A stretch of 50,020 bases of DNA from Leptospira borgpetersenii serovar Javanica (GCF_003046425.1 NZ_QAJG01000005.1:165001-215020), one strand, 5' to 3'; shown: positions 1 through 27,724, numbered from the stretch's first letter. A program made the numbers and translations. Notes: generated from the sequence alone by a model not told the origin.

Positions 1-104
1 GGAAACCTCTCGTATACAACGTAGTATTAAATTTTAATAAACTTCTCAACAGCATCATTTCTTTAGATAGTTTATTTATAGACCAGATCTCTCCGGAGAT
101 TTTT

Positions 105-2290
<2,186 letters not shown>

Positions 2291-2340
2291 AATCCAGAAT
2301 ATTCTATTTTTATTATGTGATTGAATCGCTCCATCTTTTC

Positions 2341-2412
2341 CACTTTTCCACTTTTCCACTTTTCCACTTTTCCACTTTTCCACTTTTCCACTTTTCCACT
2401 TTTCCACTTTTC
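2341..2412. repeat. 8-bp tandem repeat (CACTTTTC), nine copies
   Basis: Nine perfect head-to-tail copies of CACTTTTC fill 2341-2412, starting about 50 bp after the trpS stop. The unit is not a multiple of three and lies outside any supported gene, so copy-number change would not alter a protein. It has the form expected of a slippage-prone variable-number repeat. Confidence 0.95.
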
Positions 2413-2518
2413 CCTTCGAACCGATTCGATTCTGTGCTGTCTTTCTTTATCTCGTATCAAAAGAGCTTCTTTTACGGTAAGCGTTTCCGTTATAAGAATT
2501 ATGAGCCTCGTAAAAATC

Positions 2519-2558
2519 ACCCGAGTTGTCGGTGGATTGATATCTACTCGGGTTTTTC
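2519..2558 (+). terminator. Bidirectional terminator-like hairpin
   Basis: Perfect 7-bp stem ACCCGAG (2519-2525) with CTCGGGT (2547-2553), loop of 21 nt, followed by a short T run. The complementary strand also ends in a T-rich stretch, so it could act both ways. It is the first terminator-like structure downstream of trpS. Confidence 0.5.
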
Positions 2559-2775
2559 TTCGCAAACTAAGAATTTTATTCTGGTGCGATTTTTCAAAAA
2601 CGTCGATTGGATTTTGTACCGTTTGACCGTGATGCGCGTAAAGACTTCCTTAAAAGGGAAAGCCGATTAAAATCGTTAAGACTTTTTTCATGATTTTCAC
2701 TTCGTGTAATCTTTGTTATCTTTCTCCGAAATAGAAGGATTCACTTTCTGAAACATTAATATAAAGAAGCGTTAT

Positions 2776-2944
2776 TGAGAACTTGTCCCAAAACCTCGAG
2801 TGTAGGAATTCGTACGAGAATGTTCCAACGATAAAATCCGTTAGAAAATCCATAAATCACCGATCTGCGGAAATTTCCACACTCTATTACAAACTTATGA
2901 AATGATTGCGCTGATTTCTTTTAGTATTTTGGGACAAGTTCTTA
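2776..2944. repeat. MITE-like element with 18-bp terminal inverted repeats
   Basis: The left end TGAGAACTTGTCCCAAAA (2776-2793) is the near-perfect inverted complement (17 of 18) of the right end TTTTGGGACAAGTTCTTA (2927-2944). The 169-bp interior has no coding capacity. A related, diverged element with the same ends occupies 49647-49826, and a right-end fragment lies at 18382-18443. This pattern fits a non-autonomous, transposon-derived repeat. No clear target-site duplication was identified. Confidence 0.7.
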
Positions 2945-2951
2945 TTAATTT

Positions 2952-3079
2952 GAACTTTGTAAATCTATTCTAAAATGTGGGAACTACAACAAATCGCGAT
3001 TTTACGAACAAATTCTAAAAGTAGGGACTCCTACTTTTAAAAAATTCTTTCTCATTTTCAACCATCGAACTCACGTTAA
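2952..3079. repeat. Dispersed repeat, copy 1 of 2
   Basis: The 128 bp starting GAACTTTGTAAATCTATTCT and ending at a TCGAACTCACRTTAA motif are clearly homologous along their length to 10719-10849, with scattered substitutions and short indels. Both copies are intergenic. The shared ending ACTCACGTTA also appears in other repeat remnants near 18370 and 31420. Confidence 0.7.
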
Positions 3080-3413
3080 TATATGTTTTTGCGCTAACTC
3101 TAAAAAACCAAACTCGTTCCAGAAATTTTTAAATCCAATTCTTCACTTCGGTTTTTCAAATCAAAAACAATCCGCATAAATTTTAGCATTTCCCGTTTTT
3201 TACACCGTTGGCATTTAGACATGCAAGAAAATCGTAAGCCACCCTTATCAAATACAAATCGTTTCAAAAAAGACCCGTATTGAAAGTTATTTGCCTCCTC
3301 CATATACGTAATTATATCTCCGAAACCATATCGATAAGAAATAGAACATACAAAAGATACTTTATCTTCGTCTAAAATGCCGAATCCTAAAATATTTTTG
3401 AGTACTTTCGAAT

Positions 3414-3436
3414 AAAAGCCTCTGGAGAGGCTTTTT
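3414..3436 (+). terminator. Strong short hairpin upstream of the lipoprotein gene
   Basis: Perfect 9-bp stem AAAAGCCTC (3414-3422) / GAGGCTTTT (3427-3435) with a TGGA loop and one further T. It is a textbook intrinsic-terminator shape and nearly symmetrical. It lies only about 42 nt before the next start codon on the plus strand, so it may end repeat-derived readthrough or act as a leader hairpin of the lipoprotein mRNA. Confidence 0.5.
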
Positions 3437-3477
3437 AATGATTGCCATTTATATAACATTTCCAATTCTGCCACTTT

Positions 3478-4626
3478 ATGAGTCACCTTTGCGCATCGCG
3501 TTTTATTCATCTTTTAACCTCATTTGCGGTTCTCAGCATGACAGTTCTGAATTGTAAGAAGGAAAAAGATGATTCTTCAATTCTCTTAGCCGTAGCGGCC
3601 TTACTAGCAGGGACTTCAACAACGAATAGCTCAAACATTTCTTATGGCGGTACAAAAAGCCCGGGCGACGTTATGACCGGAGATATGGTGAAAGCCAATT
3701 ATGGGAATTTCTCATTCACGAACCTTACGACGAATGAAAAAATCTCCGGTCAAGTAACCACATATTCATCGAGCCCTTTCATCGCCCTTATGTCTGCACC
3801 GTCTTACACACAAGGCGGATTTGCCATTCCTATCGAAGGAGTGGGACTTTTAGCTACACCGATTTCCGGTTATTCAAACGCAGGTGGCGCACCCGTAACG
3901 GCAATGCGTGCGGAACTGTACACAGAGAAAAGTTCGAATTGTTCCGACGTAAGTGGAACGTTTAATACAGTTCAAGCAATGTTCGGAAATGCGGCCGGCG
4001 CATTTCAAGGTGGGTATGGTACCTTGACAATCACCGGAACAAACCAGAAATTCATTGCAGGAACAATCACAACTTTGGGTGGTGCGGGTACCGCAGTAAA
4101 CCTCAATAACGGAATCTGTACCGATGGTAAGGTTACATGGGCCACCGGTGAAACCGCATTCGTTTCTTCAACTGGTGTACTTATTTTAGATATGGGAACG
4201 GGTAAAGGTGGTTTTTTCGGTTTAGCCAAAGACGTTAACCTAAACGGCTCAGGAATTCTAAACGGCAAAACACTTCTCGGTTTTGATAATTTACGAGGAG
4301 CCAATGCGGCGACTGTTGATTCCTTCGTAAGCGGCAAATTCACGTGTTTAAACGGAGTTTGCACAGGAGTGAATATAGATGCTCGGACCTTGACGGCCCA
4401 AAATAACGGCAACTCTTCTACTAACGTTCCTGCGTTTACAAATGGCATTTCGGCTTCTACGACGTTTGGAAATGGCGGAGGAGGAATGCCGCTAGCCGCA
4501 AACGACAATTTAGTTCTGATTGCACGCACAGTGAATGGTAAGATTACGATAGCTATGATCGCCTGCTCAACAGGCGGATGTACAGCCGCTTCTTCCAGAC
4601 ACTTCGGACTCTACACTGAAAACTAA
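3478..4626 (+). CDS. Putative surface lipoprotein, 382 aa
   Basis: The N-terminus is a lipoprotein signal peptide: a hydrophobic stretch to residue 25 followed by LNCKKEKDDSS, making Cys26 the likely lipidated residue. The mature part is Gly/Ala/Thr/Asn-rich with low charge and resembles beta-rich exported proteins. Four cysteines occur as pairs in the last third. No catalytic motif is recognised. The ATG at 3478 has no good ribosome-binding site, but any later start would lose the signal peptide. A terminator follows the gene at 4635-4668. It is probably exported to the inner or outer membrane; function unknown. Confidence 0.85.
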   Translation: MSHLCASRFIHLLTSFAVLSMTVLNCKKEKDDSSILLAVAALLAGTSTTNSSNISYGGTKSPGDVMTGDMVKANYGNFSFTNLTTNEKISGQVTTYSSSPFIALMSAPSYTQGGFAIPIEGVGLLATPISGYSNAGGAPVTAMRAELYTEKSSNCSDVSGTFNTVQAMFGNAAGAFQGGYGTLTITGTNQKFIAGTITTLGGAGTAVNLNNGICTDGKVTWATGETAFVSSTGVLILDMGTGKGGFFGLAKDVNLNGSGILNGKTLLGFDNLRGANAATVDSFVSGKFTCLNGVCTGVNIDARTLTAQNNGNSSTNVPAFTNGISASTTFGNGGGGMPLAANDNLVLIARTVNGKITIAMIACSTGGCTAASSRHFGLYTEN

Positions 4627-4634
4627 GAGTTAAT

Positions 4635-4668
4635 CCCGCCGCCTATTCTTTTACGGGCGGGTATTTTT
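4635..4668 (+). terminator. Intrinsic terminator after the lipoprotein gene
   Basis: CCCGCC (4635-4640) pairs with GGCGGG (4656-4661), followed by TATTTTTC. It lies 9 nt after the lipoprotein stop, in the expected place. Confidence 0.65.
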
Positions 4669-4929
4669 CATTCGAAATAATTCCACTCAGCCAAATTACG
4701 GCGACAAAAACAAAATAGGAAACGGATCCATGAGATTTGTTCCCTATTTTTTGATATATACGTTACAAATTTTAGAATGTAACGATCTTAAAATATTCCC
4801 TAAAAAGCAAAATCTCTTCATTCAAATGAATAGAATTATCCGAAAATTTTTCATCAAAGCGTAAGAGAAACTCCGAATATCAACCCGAACGTTTTATTCT
4901 TCGGAAATCCAATACGGACTTTGTAAGAC

Positions 4930-4965
4930 TTATTTTAAAATCCCAAAATCGGGCTTTTAAAATAA
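4930..4965 (-). terminator. Symmetrical terminator between convergent genes
   Basis: TTATTTTAAAA (4930-4940) is perfectly complementary to TTTTAAAATAA (4955-4965). The stem continues through a T/C mismatch into CCC/GGG, with an AAAATC loop. The flanks are A-rich on one side and T-rich on the other, so it can serve the minus-strand ABC-F gene ending at 5004 and any readthrough from the left. The remainder of 4669-4929 shows nothing else. Confidence 0.6.
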
Positions 4966-5003
4966 ACGAAAGACGTTTAAAAAAAACGAAATATTCAAAT
5001 TTA

Positions 5004-6500
<1,497 letters not shown>

Positions 6501-7402
6501 AATTGATGTGTTCTAAGTTTCTAAAACCAGGTTTTCAAAAAAGGTTTATATTTCACTTAAAAATTAATACGATCACCGCCTGATGTTCAAAGATTGCCTC
6601 TATTTTGAATTTAGAAAAAGTGTAAATACGATCCTAAAAGATCGGGCCGAGCTTTCAAATGTTAATAATATAATATTTTTTTAAAGTATATCATCGTATT
6701 TCCAAAAATTGACCGAAATCGTTTTTAAATACTCCATTGTTTAACGGATCATTTTGGAATCATTGCGATTGTATTACCCTGTTGTTGGGTGGGAGAAAAA
6801 AATTTTGAAATCCGTTCGGCGGAAACTTTTAGAGTTCAATGTTTACTACTCGGACATATAAAAATAGTACTAAAATGAACGCGGCGATTTTTGCAAAAAT
6901 ATAGAAGTTTTCACAAAATTGGGCCGAATCCGGAATTGCCGGCTTTTTTGAAGAAGATCCAACATTCCAACTTTTGAAACAAACTTATTAAGGTATTCTT
7001 GTCATGCTTCCGAGTGGTAACTTTTAAAAATAGGAAAAAGATAAAAACCCGTTCCGAAAACCTGGAAAACTTTCCAGTGATGGTTTTAGTGTAAATGCAC
7101 CGTTTCAACGCAGAATTATCAGAGTTTGTCTTCAAACTTTCCTTCTGTGGGAGCAGCGACACTGTCATCAGTCCTTTGAATGTGGAAACTCCTATACTTC
7201 ATTGCGTATATTCAATATTTTGAAAGTACATGTGTGACAGACAAGGATTCTGAACACGTCGTTCTCAAAATCGAACCTATATTACCAAACGGACAACAAT
7301 GTTTAAAACATCGAGTCAAAAAGAAGAGAATCCGTGCCCCGAAAGGTAAACCCCGTAAGAAAGACTTGTCAAGAAAAGTCTCCATTTCAAAGTTAAGAAT
7401 GT
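6501..7402. other. Intergenic region without supported genes
   Basis: About 900 bp between the divergently transcribed ABC-F gene and trhO. Short open frames occur on both strands, but none has a recognisable protein, a good start site or coding-like composition. A small CCGG-AATTG-CCGG hairpin followed by six T is near 6931-6950. Fragments resembling the GTGGAAACTCCTA motif of the nearby repeats are present. I see nothing else. Confidence 0.5.
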
Positions 7403-8506
<1,104 letters not shown>

Positions 8507-8510
8507 ACTT

Positions 8511-9413
<903 letters not shown>

Positions 9414-9416
9414 CGT

Positions 9417-10565
<1,149 letters not shown>

Positions 10566-10718
10566 AAAAAATCCCCAAAAAGATTTCCAGACCGTGCTCC
10601 GAAGAGCGATCCGAAAAACGCCTTTTTGGATCGATGGAAAATGTTCTTATTTTTGATGCAAGAAATATTCAATATAGTAGATAAAAAATTCAATAAATTG
10701 AAAAAATAACTAGAATCC

Positions 10719-10849
10719 GAACTTTGTAAATCTATTCTTAAAATATGGGAAATACCACAAATCACGATTTTTATGAACAAATTCTAAAATTGTAGGAACT
10801 ACTACTTCAGAAAATTCTTTCTCATTTTCAAACGTCGAACTCACATTAA
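10719..10849. repeat. Dispersed repeat, copy 2 of 2
   Basis: Homologous along about 130 bp to 2952-3079, in the same orientation, with substitutions and small indels. It occupies most of the 331-bp gap between the dioxygenase and sufT (10566-10896). No gene is seen in that gap. Confidence 0.7.
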
Positions 10850-10896
10850 ACAAATCTTCCTAAACTCAGGACCGTCGAACAAATCTCAAATTCAAA

Positions 10897-11220
<324 letters not shown>

Positions 11221-11260
11221 TCCATGTTCCTCCTTTGGTATCTTTCTTGACTTTCTCTTG

Positions 11261-11288
11261 ATTATAAAACTCTTGCGGGCTTATGCAA
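11261..11288 (-). promoter_or_regulatory. Sigma-70-type promoter of sufT
   Basis: On the minus strand, TTGCAT (11283-11288) and a perfect TATAAT (11261-11266) are separated by 16 bp. They lie about 40 nt upstream of the sufT start and in front of its AAAGGAGG site. Confidence 0.7.
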
Positions 11289-11428
11289 GAACTTACGACT
11301 TCAATATTTCTGTAAAAGAAATTTCCGTTTACGATATGTGCAAAGTCCTAAAATCAGGTTTACAAAAATCAGATTGTTTGATAAACGAAATGAGAAGTAA
11401 AAAGGGCTAACTTCATCCACTCATCCTG

Positions 11429-13088
<1,660 letters not shown>

Positions 13089-13093
13089 GTATT

Positions 13094-13405
13094 TCAATCC
13101 TCCAAATCCACTTCAATGGAGTCACCTACGATTCTCACGGGATATACGGGGAGATCTTCCACGGCGGGCATACAAAGCGCCTTTCCGGTTTTAATGGAAA
13201 ACTGCGCTTCATGCCTTGGACAGGTGATTACGTCTCCGCACAATTTCCCCTCAGAGATAGCCTCTCCGTCATGTGTACAGACGTCTTCAAATGCATAAAG
13301 GTTACCGTCCAAACTCGTGATCCCGATTCTATTATATCTGGTTTCAACTACTTTGACTTTCCCGTTTTCGACCTCGGACAGATTTGCGAGTTTACGAAAG
13401 CTCAT
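13094..13405 (-). CDS. Rieske-type [2Fe-2S] ferredoxin in the suf operon
   Basis: A small soluble Rieske protein of 103 aa. The two cluster-binding motifs are CTHDG (Cys43, His45) and CPRHEAQF (Cys62, His65), with the spacing of dioxygenase-type Rieske ferredoxins. There is no signal peptide or membrane anchor, so it acts in the cytoplasm. The ATG overlaps the sufD stop by four bases and its own stop overlaps the sufS region, so it is embedded in the operon. It may supply electrons for cluster assembly, which is inference from position; such proteins more commonly serve ring-hydroxylating oxygenases, and none is seen nearby. Confidence 0.9.
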   Translation of the reverse strand: MSFRKLANLSEVENGKVKVVETRYNRIGITSLDGNLYAFEDVCTHDGEAISEGKLCGDVITCPRHEAQFSIKTGKALCMPAVEDLPVYPVRIVGDSIEVDLED

Positions 13406-14598
13406 ATTGGACCTTCCACTTTGTATACAATCAACTCGAAAAGCTCTTGTTGTATAGAATCCGATTCGATTTCACCGATGACTTGGCCTAGAAACCCCTC
13501 CACGATCATCCTTCTGGCCTCGTCCTCGTCGATTCCTCGGGAAGCCAGATAGAACAACTGTTCTTCGTCGATCTCACCGACGGTGGCTCCATGTTCACAC
13601 TTTACATTCTCCGCATATACTTCGAGTTTCGGAATCGACTCGGCTCTCGCGGAACGGCCCAAAAGAAGGTTATTGTTGATCTGGATCGCGTTCACGTCCT
13701 TGCAGGAATTCGGAATATGAAGATTTCCGGTAAAAATATGATGCGCCTTATCCTTGAAAGCGCCTCTGTAAAGAATCGAGCTTTCCGTATGACTTTCCTT
13801 GTGAACGATCTTGACTTCGGAGTCCTGAAATTCCCGGCCTGTCATCGGAGCGAGTCCGATCACTCTGGCCCTTGCGCCTTTGCCGGAAAGTTCGACGCCT
13901 ATAAGATTTTTGCCTTTATATCCCCCGGGGGTGATCTTTGCGATCTTAACGTCCGAGTCCTCTTTTTGATCGGAAAACAAATTCTGAAAATGGAATACGG
14001 AAGAACCGAAGGATTCAATTCCGACATAAGAAACTCTAGATCCGGCCCCCGTGTAAATCACGGTAAGACCTTGTAAAAGTTTGAAGTCTTTCTCTTCCGG
14101 GCATTCGTACCGTTCGGCGATAAACGCCTTGCTGTGGTTTCCGATTTTTACCACAAGAATGGGAAGAATTTTATTTTCCTTCTCAAGTCGAAACTTGATT
14201 TCGATTTCCTCCTTGAGAATGAGATCGTTTTCCACTTCGATATAGATTCCGTGAGTAAAGCTGGAAAGACTGTAAAGCGTAAACCATTCTTCATTCCGTT
14301 TTTGAAATATACTTTCAAGGTTGTTTAAAAAGAATTCGAGTTCTTTTCCGGAAAGGGAGTCCGCTCTTTGAAGTTTGACGCCATCGGGAGCTTTCCAAGA
14401 AATCGCGTTTATGCCGGGGGTTTCGACGAATTCTTCCGGATGAAAATTAGAAAGCGGAATTTTTCTCCAGGATTCGTTTTCCGATCCCGGAATTTTCAGA
14501 GTGCGGAATTTTGCAAAGACCTTGACGCGAAAATCTTTCAGAGCCTGAGGTTCTCCGCTACGGGAAAGCAAATTCTCAAACTGAGTTTCTAAAAACAT
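13402..14598 (-). CDS. sufD: SufB/SufD-family Fe-S assembly protein, probably SufD
   Basis: SufBCD scaffold component with the beta-helix core and the diagnostic C-terminal segment [41 protein letters not shown]. The length of 398 aa from the ATG at 14598 fits SufD better than SufB (about 470). That start is chosen over an in-frame one at 14730 because it lies 7 nt after the sufC stop with a GGAGA site just upstream; the longer reading would run 132 nt inside sufC. It forms a complex with the SufC ATPase. No second SufB/D paralogue is encoded in this window. Confidence 0.9.
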   Translation of the reverse strand: MFLETQFENLLSRSGEPQALKDFRVKVFAKFRTLKIPGSENESWRKIPLSNFHPEEFVETPGINAISWKAPDGVKLQRADSLSGKELEFFLNNLESIFQKRNEEWFTLYSLSSFTHGIYIEVENDLILKEEIEIKFRLEKENKILPILVVKIGNHSKAFIAERYECPEEKDFKLLQGLTVIYTGAGSRVSYVGIESFGSSVFHFQNLFSDQKEDSDVKIAKITPGGYKGKNLIGVELSGKGARARVIGLAPMTGREFQDSEVKIVHKESHTESSILYRGAFKDKAHHIFTGNLHIPNSCKDVNAIQINNNLLLGRSARAESIPKLEVYAENVKCEHGATVGEIDEEQLFYLASRGIDEDEARRMIVEGFLGQVIGEIESDSIQQELFELIVYKVEGPI

Positions 14599-14605
14599 TT
14601 TCGTT

Positions 14606-17337
<2,732 letters not shown>

Positions 17338-17460
17338 AGAATTTTTCTCCTAGTAAAAACAGACTCAAAACAAATCGAATCTGCTTTTTGATATTGGTCT
17401 TATTTCTATTCAGCTCAAATTTTCTCCGAATGAATTTATGAGCCGAAGCTCAAAACTTTT

Positions 17461-17522
17461 TGTCAGCAATATTTCGGCCCTGACAGTTTAGCCTTTTTAG
17501 AGCTTATAGTCCACTAAAAAGG
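17461..17522 (-). other. Tandem hairpins upstream of the DUF389 gene
   Basis: TGTCAG (17461-17466) pairs with CTGACA (17480-17485), and CCTTTTTAG (17492-17500) pairs with CTAAAAAGG (17514-17522). The two stems are 6 nt apart and lie 120-185 nt upstream of the DUF389 start. They could be a transcript-end structure or part of a 5' leader; no known riboswitch is recognised. Confidence 0.4.
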
Positions 17523-18032
17523 TTTGGATCGACTGGCTACTTTTATAAAATCCAAAGATAAAATCGCCGTTTTGAGAGCAACCATCCGATGAAAATTTTA
17601 TAGAAACTCCCATTCATTTTAAAAAGAGGACACTCAAAAGTTCATCTTAAAGATCGAATATTCGTCCTAATTTCCCGTTTTACACTGTTATAACACTGTT
17701 ATAAGCCTTTTGAAATGGATTCTTAAGTTTTGTTCCAATTCCATTTCCGCTTTTGCGGACTTTTCATTCTCCGAAATGATCCATTCTGGAATTTTACCGT
17801 ATGTGAATTTTCGGTTTCTCCATTTGTAGGAACTTTTTAAATGTTACTCGGAATTACATAAAAGAGCGCTTACTATTTTGCACTGAAACAGGTCTTTGGA
17901 ATAAAAATTATGGTATTCAAGTTTACAGGGATCAGTAGCGGACAAGCGTTAGGACTTTACAACGTCAATCCCATGAAAAAGAGAGCAGGTTATAAAGTCC
18001 TAAAAACTTAGAATTGCGGGGACTACGATTAG

Positions 18033-18067
<35 letters not shown>

Positions 18068-18225
18068 CGCCGATTCCAATCATTCTAAGATATTTCTGAG
18101 ATAACTTCACGTGAATCCAATATAGAAAAGTTTGGGCGAATCCGGCCTTTGTAAGTAAAGACCGGACCGGGCTCTCAACTCCGGTCAAGTTATTGTAAAA
18201 CCCCGGAATCAGATTCAACTTTTAC

Positions 18226-18266
<41 letters not shown>

Positions 18267-18381
18267 ACCAACTTGATCTTTCTAATAAAGCAAAATTAAG
18301 TTTTTGGGAAGCGCTGTAAAATACCAATCACTTGACCTCTCATCGATCCCTTTCGCATTTGTTATGCCAAACTCACATTAT

Positions 18382-18443
18382 TTTATTACGAACTTATGAA
18401 ATGATTGTGCTGATTTCTTTTCAGGTTTTTGGACAAGTTCTTA
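18382..18443. repeat. Right-end fragment of the TIR element
   Basis: About 62 bp match the right part of 2776-2944 closely (shared ACTTATGAAATGATTG core, then a GATTTCTTTT stretch) and end with the same GGACAAGTTCTTA terminus. The left half is missing or too diverged to see. Confidence 0.65.
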
Positions 18444-18896
18444 GAAAATAACTTACATGAGGTGGAAACAAACCTTTGAGACAACCTCCCATCAACGAAA
18501 ATGCCCCCATGCCGAATTCGAACTATTATCTAAAAATTTGAGGACAAGCGCGAAGGCAAATTACGATTTTACGAAAGAACAGAAACGCACAATTACCCTA
18601 AAATTTCAATCCAAAAACACAAAAAGCCCAATCAATTCAAATGTTTTTATAAATTATATTTGAATATATCAATATTCTATTTCTAAGAAATGCTTTCAAT
18701 TCCAAACTTTTTCCAAGATTCAAAATTTGTATTTTTGAGATCAAAAAAATATTACATAGCTTTCCCTATGAACTTTTTAAATAAGTCGAATAAAAACATT
18801 TCTATTTATAAACTGCGCGCACAATTTTAAAAATTTTTTCAAATTGCTTCCGATACATTTAAAACAAAATAAATTTATTATATATCGATTTATTAA

Positions 18897-18921
18897 ATAT
18901 AAATCAAAAATTGATTTATAT
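18897..18921 (+). promoter_or_regulatory. Palindromic operator candidate upstream of cas3
   Basis: ATATAAATCAA (18897-18907) and TTGATTTATAT (18911-18921) form a perfect 11-bp inverted repeat with a 3-nt centre, ending 44 nt before the cas3 ATG. TATTATATA-type hexamers just upstream could be a -10 element. The size and symmetry suit a dimeric repressor. The surrounding DNA is extremely AT-rich, so chance symmetry is a real possibility. Confidence 0.4.
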
Positions 18922-18965
18922 CGTAAAAAGAAAAATCAATCCGCCATTTGAAATATAAAAGATAG

Positions 18966-21761
<2,796 letters not shown>

Positions 21762-21772
21762 AGAGGAACCTT

Positions 21773-23374
<1,602 letters not shown>

Positions 23375-23379
23375 AGACG

Positions 23380-23912
23380 ATGAAATTTTACGAAAACAAA
23401 GAGAAATATAAGGAAACTATAATTAACTGGTGGATCGATCTAAAATCCAGAACGGGAGACAGAGCCGCCCTGAGAAGATGTTCCAACGGATTAGACACTT
23501 TGTTGATCCCTTATACCCACAGACTGATCTCCCAACTCTTCCAGGAAGGGTTTCAATTTTTTCCGGATAAGATCGGTCCGATTGCAGGTATTCTTTCTCA
23601 TATCGAAGAGGACAATCCTTCCGTTTCATTCGCTCGCAGTATGGCGCGAAAAGAGGGAGAAAATCCGGTCATCAACGAGATCCGCTTCAGAAAAATATTA
23701 TAATATTCGGATATACTTTCGGAAGAGCTGTTCTACCAAAATATGGTCCGGATCGTCAAGAACCTGAAGAAAAAAGCGAATATTTCAGATCTTTCCCTTT
23801 CCATTTACTCTTGGAATCAAAGAACCAAAAAAGACTGGGCCTACGATTATTACGGAACCCCAATAAGCGAAAACAACCTCGAAAATTCAGAAAACCTACA
23901 AGGAGAAAATCA

Positions 23913-23916
<4 letters not shown>
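23380..23916 (+). pseudogene. casB: Cascade small subunit Cse2 (Cas11e/CasB), interrupted by an in-frame stop
   Basis: Cse2 forms the dimer of small subunits along the Cascade belly. The first 107 codons (23380-23703) read as Cse2, including RTGDRAALRR and the SFARSMARKEGENPVINEIRFRKIL segment, and end at TAA 23701-23703. The same frame then continues open for 70 codons: SDILSEELFYQNMVRIVKNL, then the family's C-terminal WNQRTKKDWAYDYYG. It finally stops at TGA 23914-23916, which overlaps the cas7e ATG. The intact protein would be about 178 aa, the usual size. The TAA sits where a Gln or Glu codon would be expected, so one substitution could explain it. A truncated 107-aa product, or restart at ATG 23742, remain possible. 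Confidence 0.88.
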
Positions 23917-26803
<2,887 letters not shown>

Positions 26804-26810
26804 GGTAAGT

Positions 26811-26846
26811 TGAGGACTTTTATATCTTTGCAAAAATCGTCCGTTT
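26811..26846. repeat. 36-bp direct repeat, left copy
   Basis: Starts TGAGGACTTTTATATCTTTG, 8 nt after the cas6e stop, and matches 28279-28314 at 34 of 36 positions in the same orientation. The two copies bound the block that separates cas6e from cas1-cas2. Confidence 0.85.
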
Positions 26847-27077
26847 ATTTTCGGTATCACTTTCATACACTCGAATAGGAGTGTTCAATAACGTGAGTTC
26901 GGAAGCGAAAGTGGATTTTTTTAAAAGTCTGCCGATTTCACGAAGCCTATGACGAATCGCTACAAACGAATCTCCTCGTATTTTACATACAATGGATTTA
27001 TGTTCTTCTACTCGAATCGCCACCGGTTTCAACCTTCGTCTCATCAAGTCGGTATAAAAATTCGTCGGTTTTTTCAA
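26820..27077 (-). CDS. Small hypothetical protein, 85 aa (doubtful)
   Basis: An open frame of 85 codons from a TTG without a good ribosome-binding site. The product is basic, with VAIRVEEHKSIVCKIRGDSFVAIRHRLREIGRLLKK in the middle, and looks more protein-like than a random frame. Its 3' end runs into the left 36-bp repeat, so the end may have been created by the rearrangement. I do not recognise it. It may be a remnant carried with the inserted block. Confidence 0.3.
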   Translation of the reverse strand: MKKPTNFYTDLMRRRLKPVAIRVEEHKSIVCKIRGDSFVAIRHRLREIGRLLKKSTFASELTLLNTPIRVYESDTENKRTIFAKI

Positions 27078-27096
27078 TAGGAAATATATACAAATT

Positions 27097-27642
27097 TTAC
27101 TTCAAGGTCATAAGAAAACATTCGCAATCTTCATCATATTGAAAGGCATTTAAGATTTCCTCTCCGCTATATGCGATTTTTCCTACTGAAGACTCAACTC
27201 GAATCTCAGAATAACTATAAATAAGACTTCGGGGATCATTGTTGTTATTACTCCAATCTATGAAATAAGCATATTTAGGACTTAATTCTAAAGAAACTTC
27301 TCCGCGATCCTCATTATATCGAATGTTCCGCAATTGTATTTTTTCTTCGAACTTCGATTGATTCGACCAACAATTCGACCAATATGTAATCGATCCCGAT
27401 TTGACCCGAAACCAATTCCGCAAATCAAGAAAAGGAAGTTGTAGATTTCCAGAATGGAATTCCGTTCCCGTAATCCAAGATTGAAAATGATGTTGTAAAA
27501 CGGGAATCCGCAGTTTAAGAACTAGAGTTACTTTATTATCTTTTTGATTTAAAATCCCAATATTCCAAACACGGCTACAGGAATTGATCGTGAAAAAAAG
27601 GACCGGTAATAATATTAATAAAAACGAAAACTTTTTTTCCAC
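27097..27642 (-). CDS. Putative lipoprotein, 181 aa, inside the cas locus
   Basis: The N-terminus MEKKFSFLLILLPVLFFTINSCSRVWN is a lipoprotein signal peptide with lipobox TINSC, so Cys22 is the likely lipidated residue. The mature protein is rich in aromatic residues and predicted beta-strands. An even pattern of tryptophans (WITGTEF, NWFRVKSGSITYWSNCWSN) is notable. No known domain is recognised. It is transcribed against the cas genes and lies between cas6e and cas1, next to a DUF962 gene on the same strand, so it is unlikely to work with Cascade. Confidence 0.75.
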   Translation of the reverse strand: MEKKFSFLLILLPVLFFTINSCSRVWNIGILNQKDNKVTLVLKLRIPVLQHHFQSWITGTEFHSGNLQLPFLDLRNWFRVKSGSITYWSNCWSNQSKFEEKIQLRNIRYNEDRGEVSLELSPKYAYFIDWSNNNNDPRSLIYSYSEIRVESSVGKIAYSGEEILNAFQYDEDCECFLMTLK

Positions 27643-27724
27643 AGAACCTCAATCTAAAGTTCAGAAACTCACATAAAATCAGAATCTTTCCACAAAATGT
27701 GGAACATATATTTTAAGAGGGAAC

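Larger units (their letters stand above)
2291..3477. other. Repeat-rich intergenic region
   Basis: About 1.2 kb between trpS and a lipoprotein gene. It holds an 8-bp microsatellite, a bidirectional terminator-like hairpin, a terminal-inverted-repeat element, one copy of a dispersed repeat of about 130 bp, and a second strong hairpin close to the lipoprotein start. Several short open frames cross it in both directions, but they run through the repeats and hairpins and have no convincing start signals. I see no real gene here. Confidence 0.6.

Noticed and set aside
3100..3510. 136-codon open frame on the minus strand
   Set aside because: It runs through a perfect terminator-like hairpin (3414-3436) and a degenerate repeat stretch, overlaps the start of the plus-strand lipoprotein, and has no recognisable domain or good start site.
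6911..7168. 85-codon minus-strand open frame
   Set aside because: No ribosome-binding site, no recognisable sequence, and it lies in an AT-rich intergenic stretch.
18457..18663. 68-codon open frame before cas3
   Set aside because: Low complexity, Lys/Asn-rich, no family resemblance and no start signal; not an extra cas gene.
23811..23912. Longer N-terminus for Cas7e
   Set aside because: It would overlap the cse2 C-terminal frame and adds a basic tail unlike Cas7e. The ATG at 23913 has an AAGGAG site.
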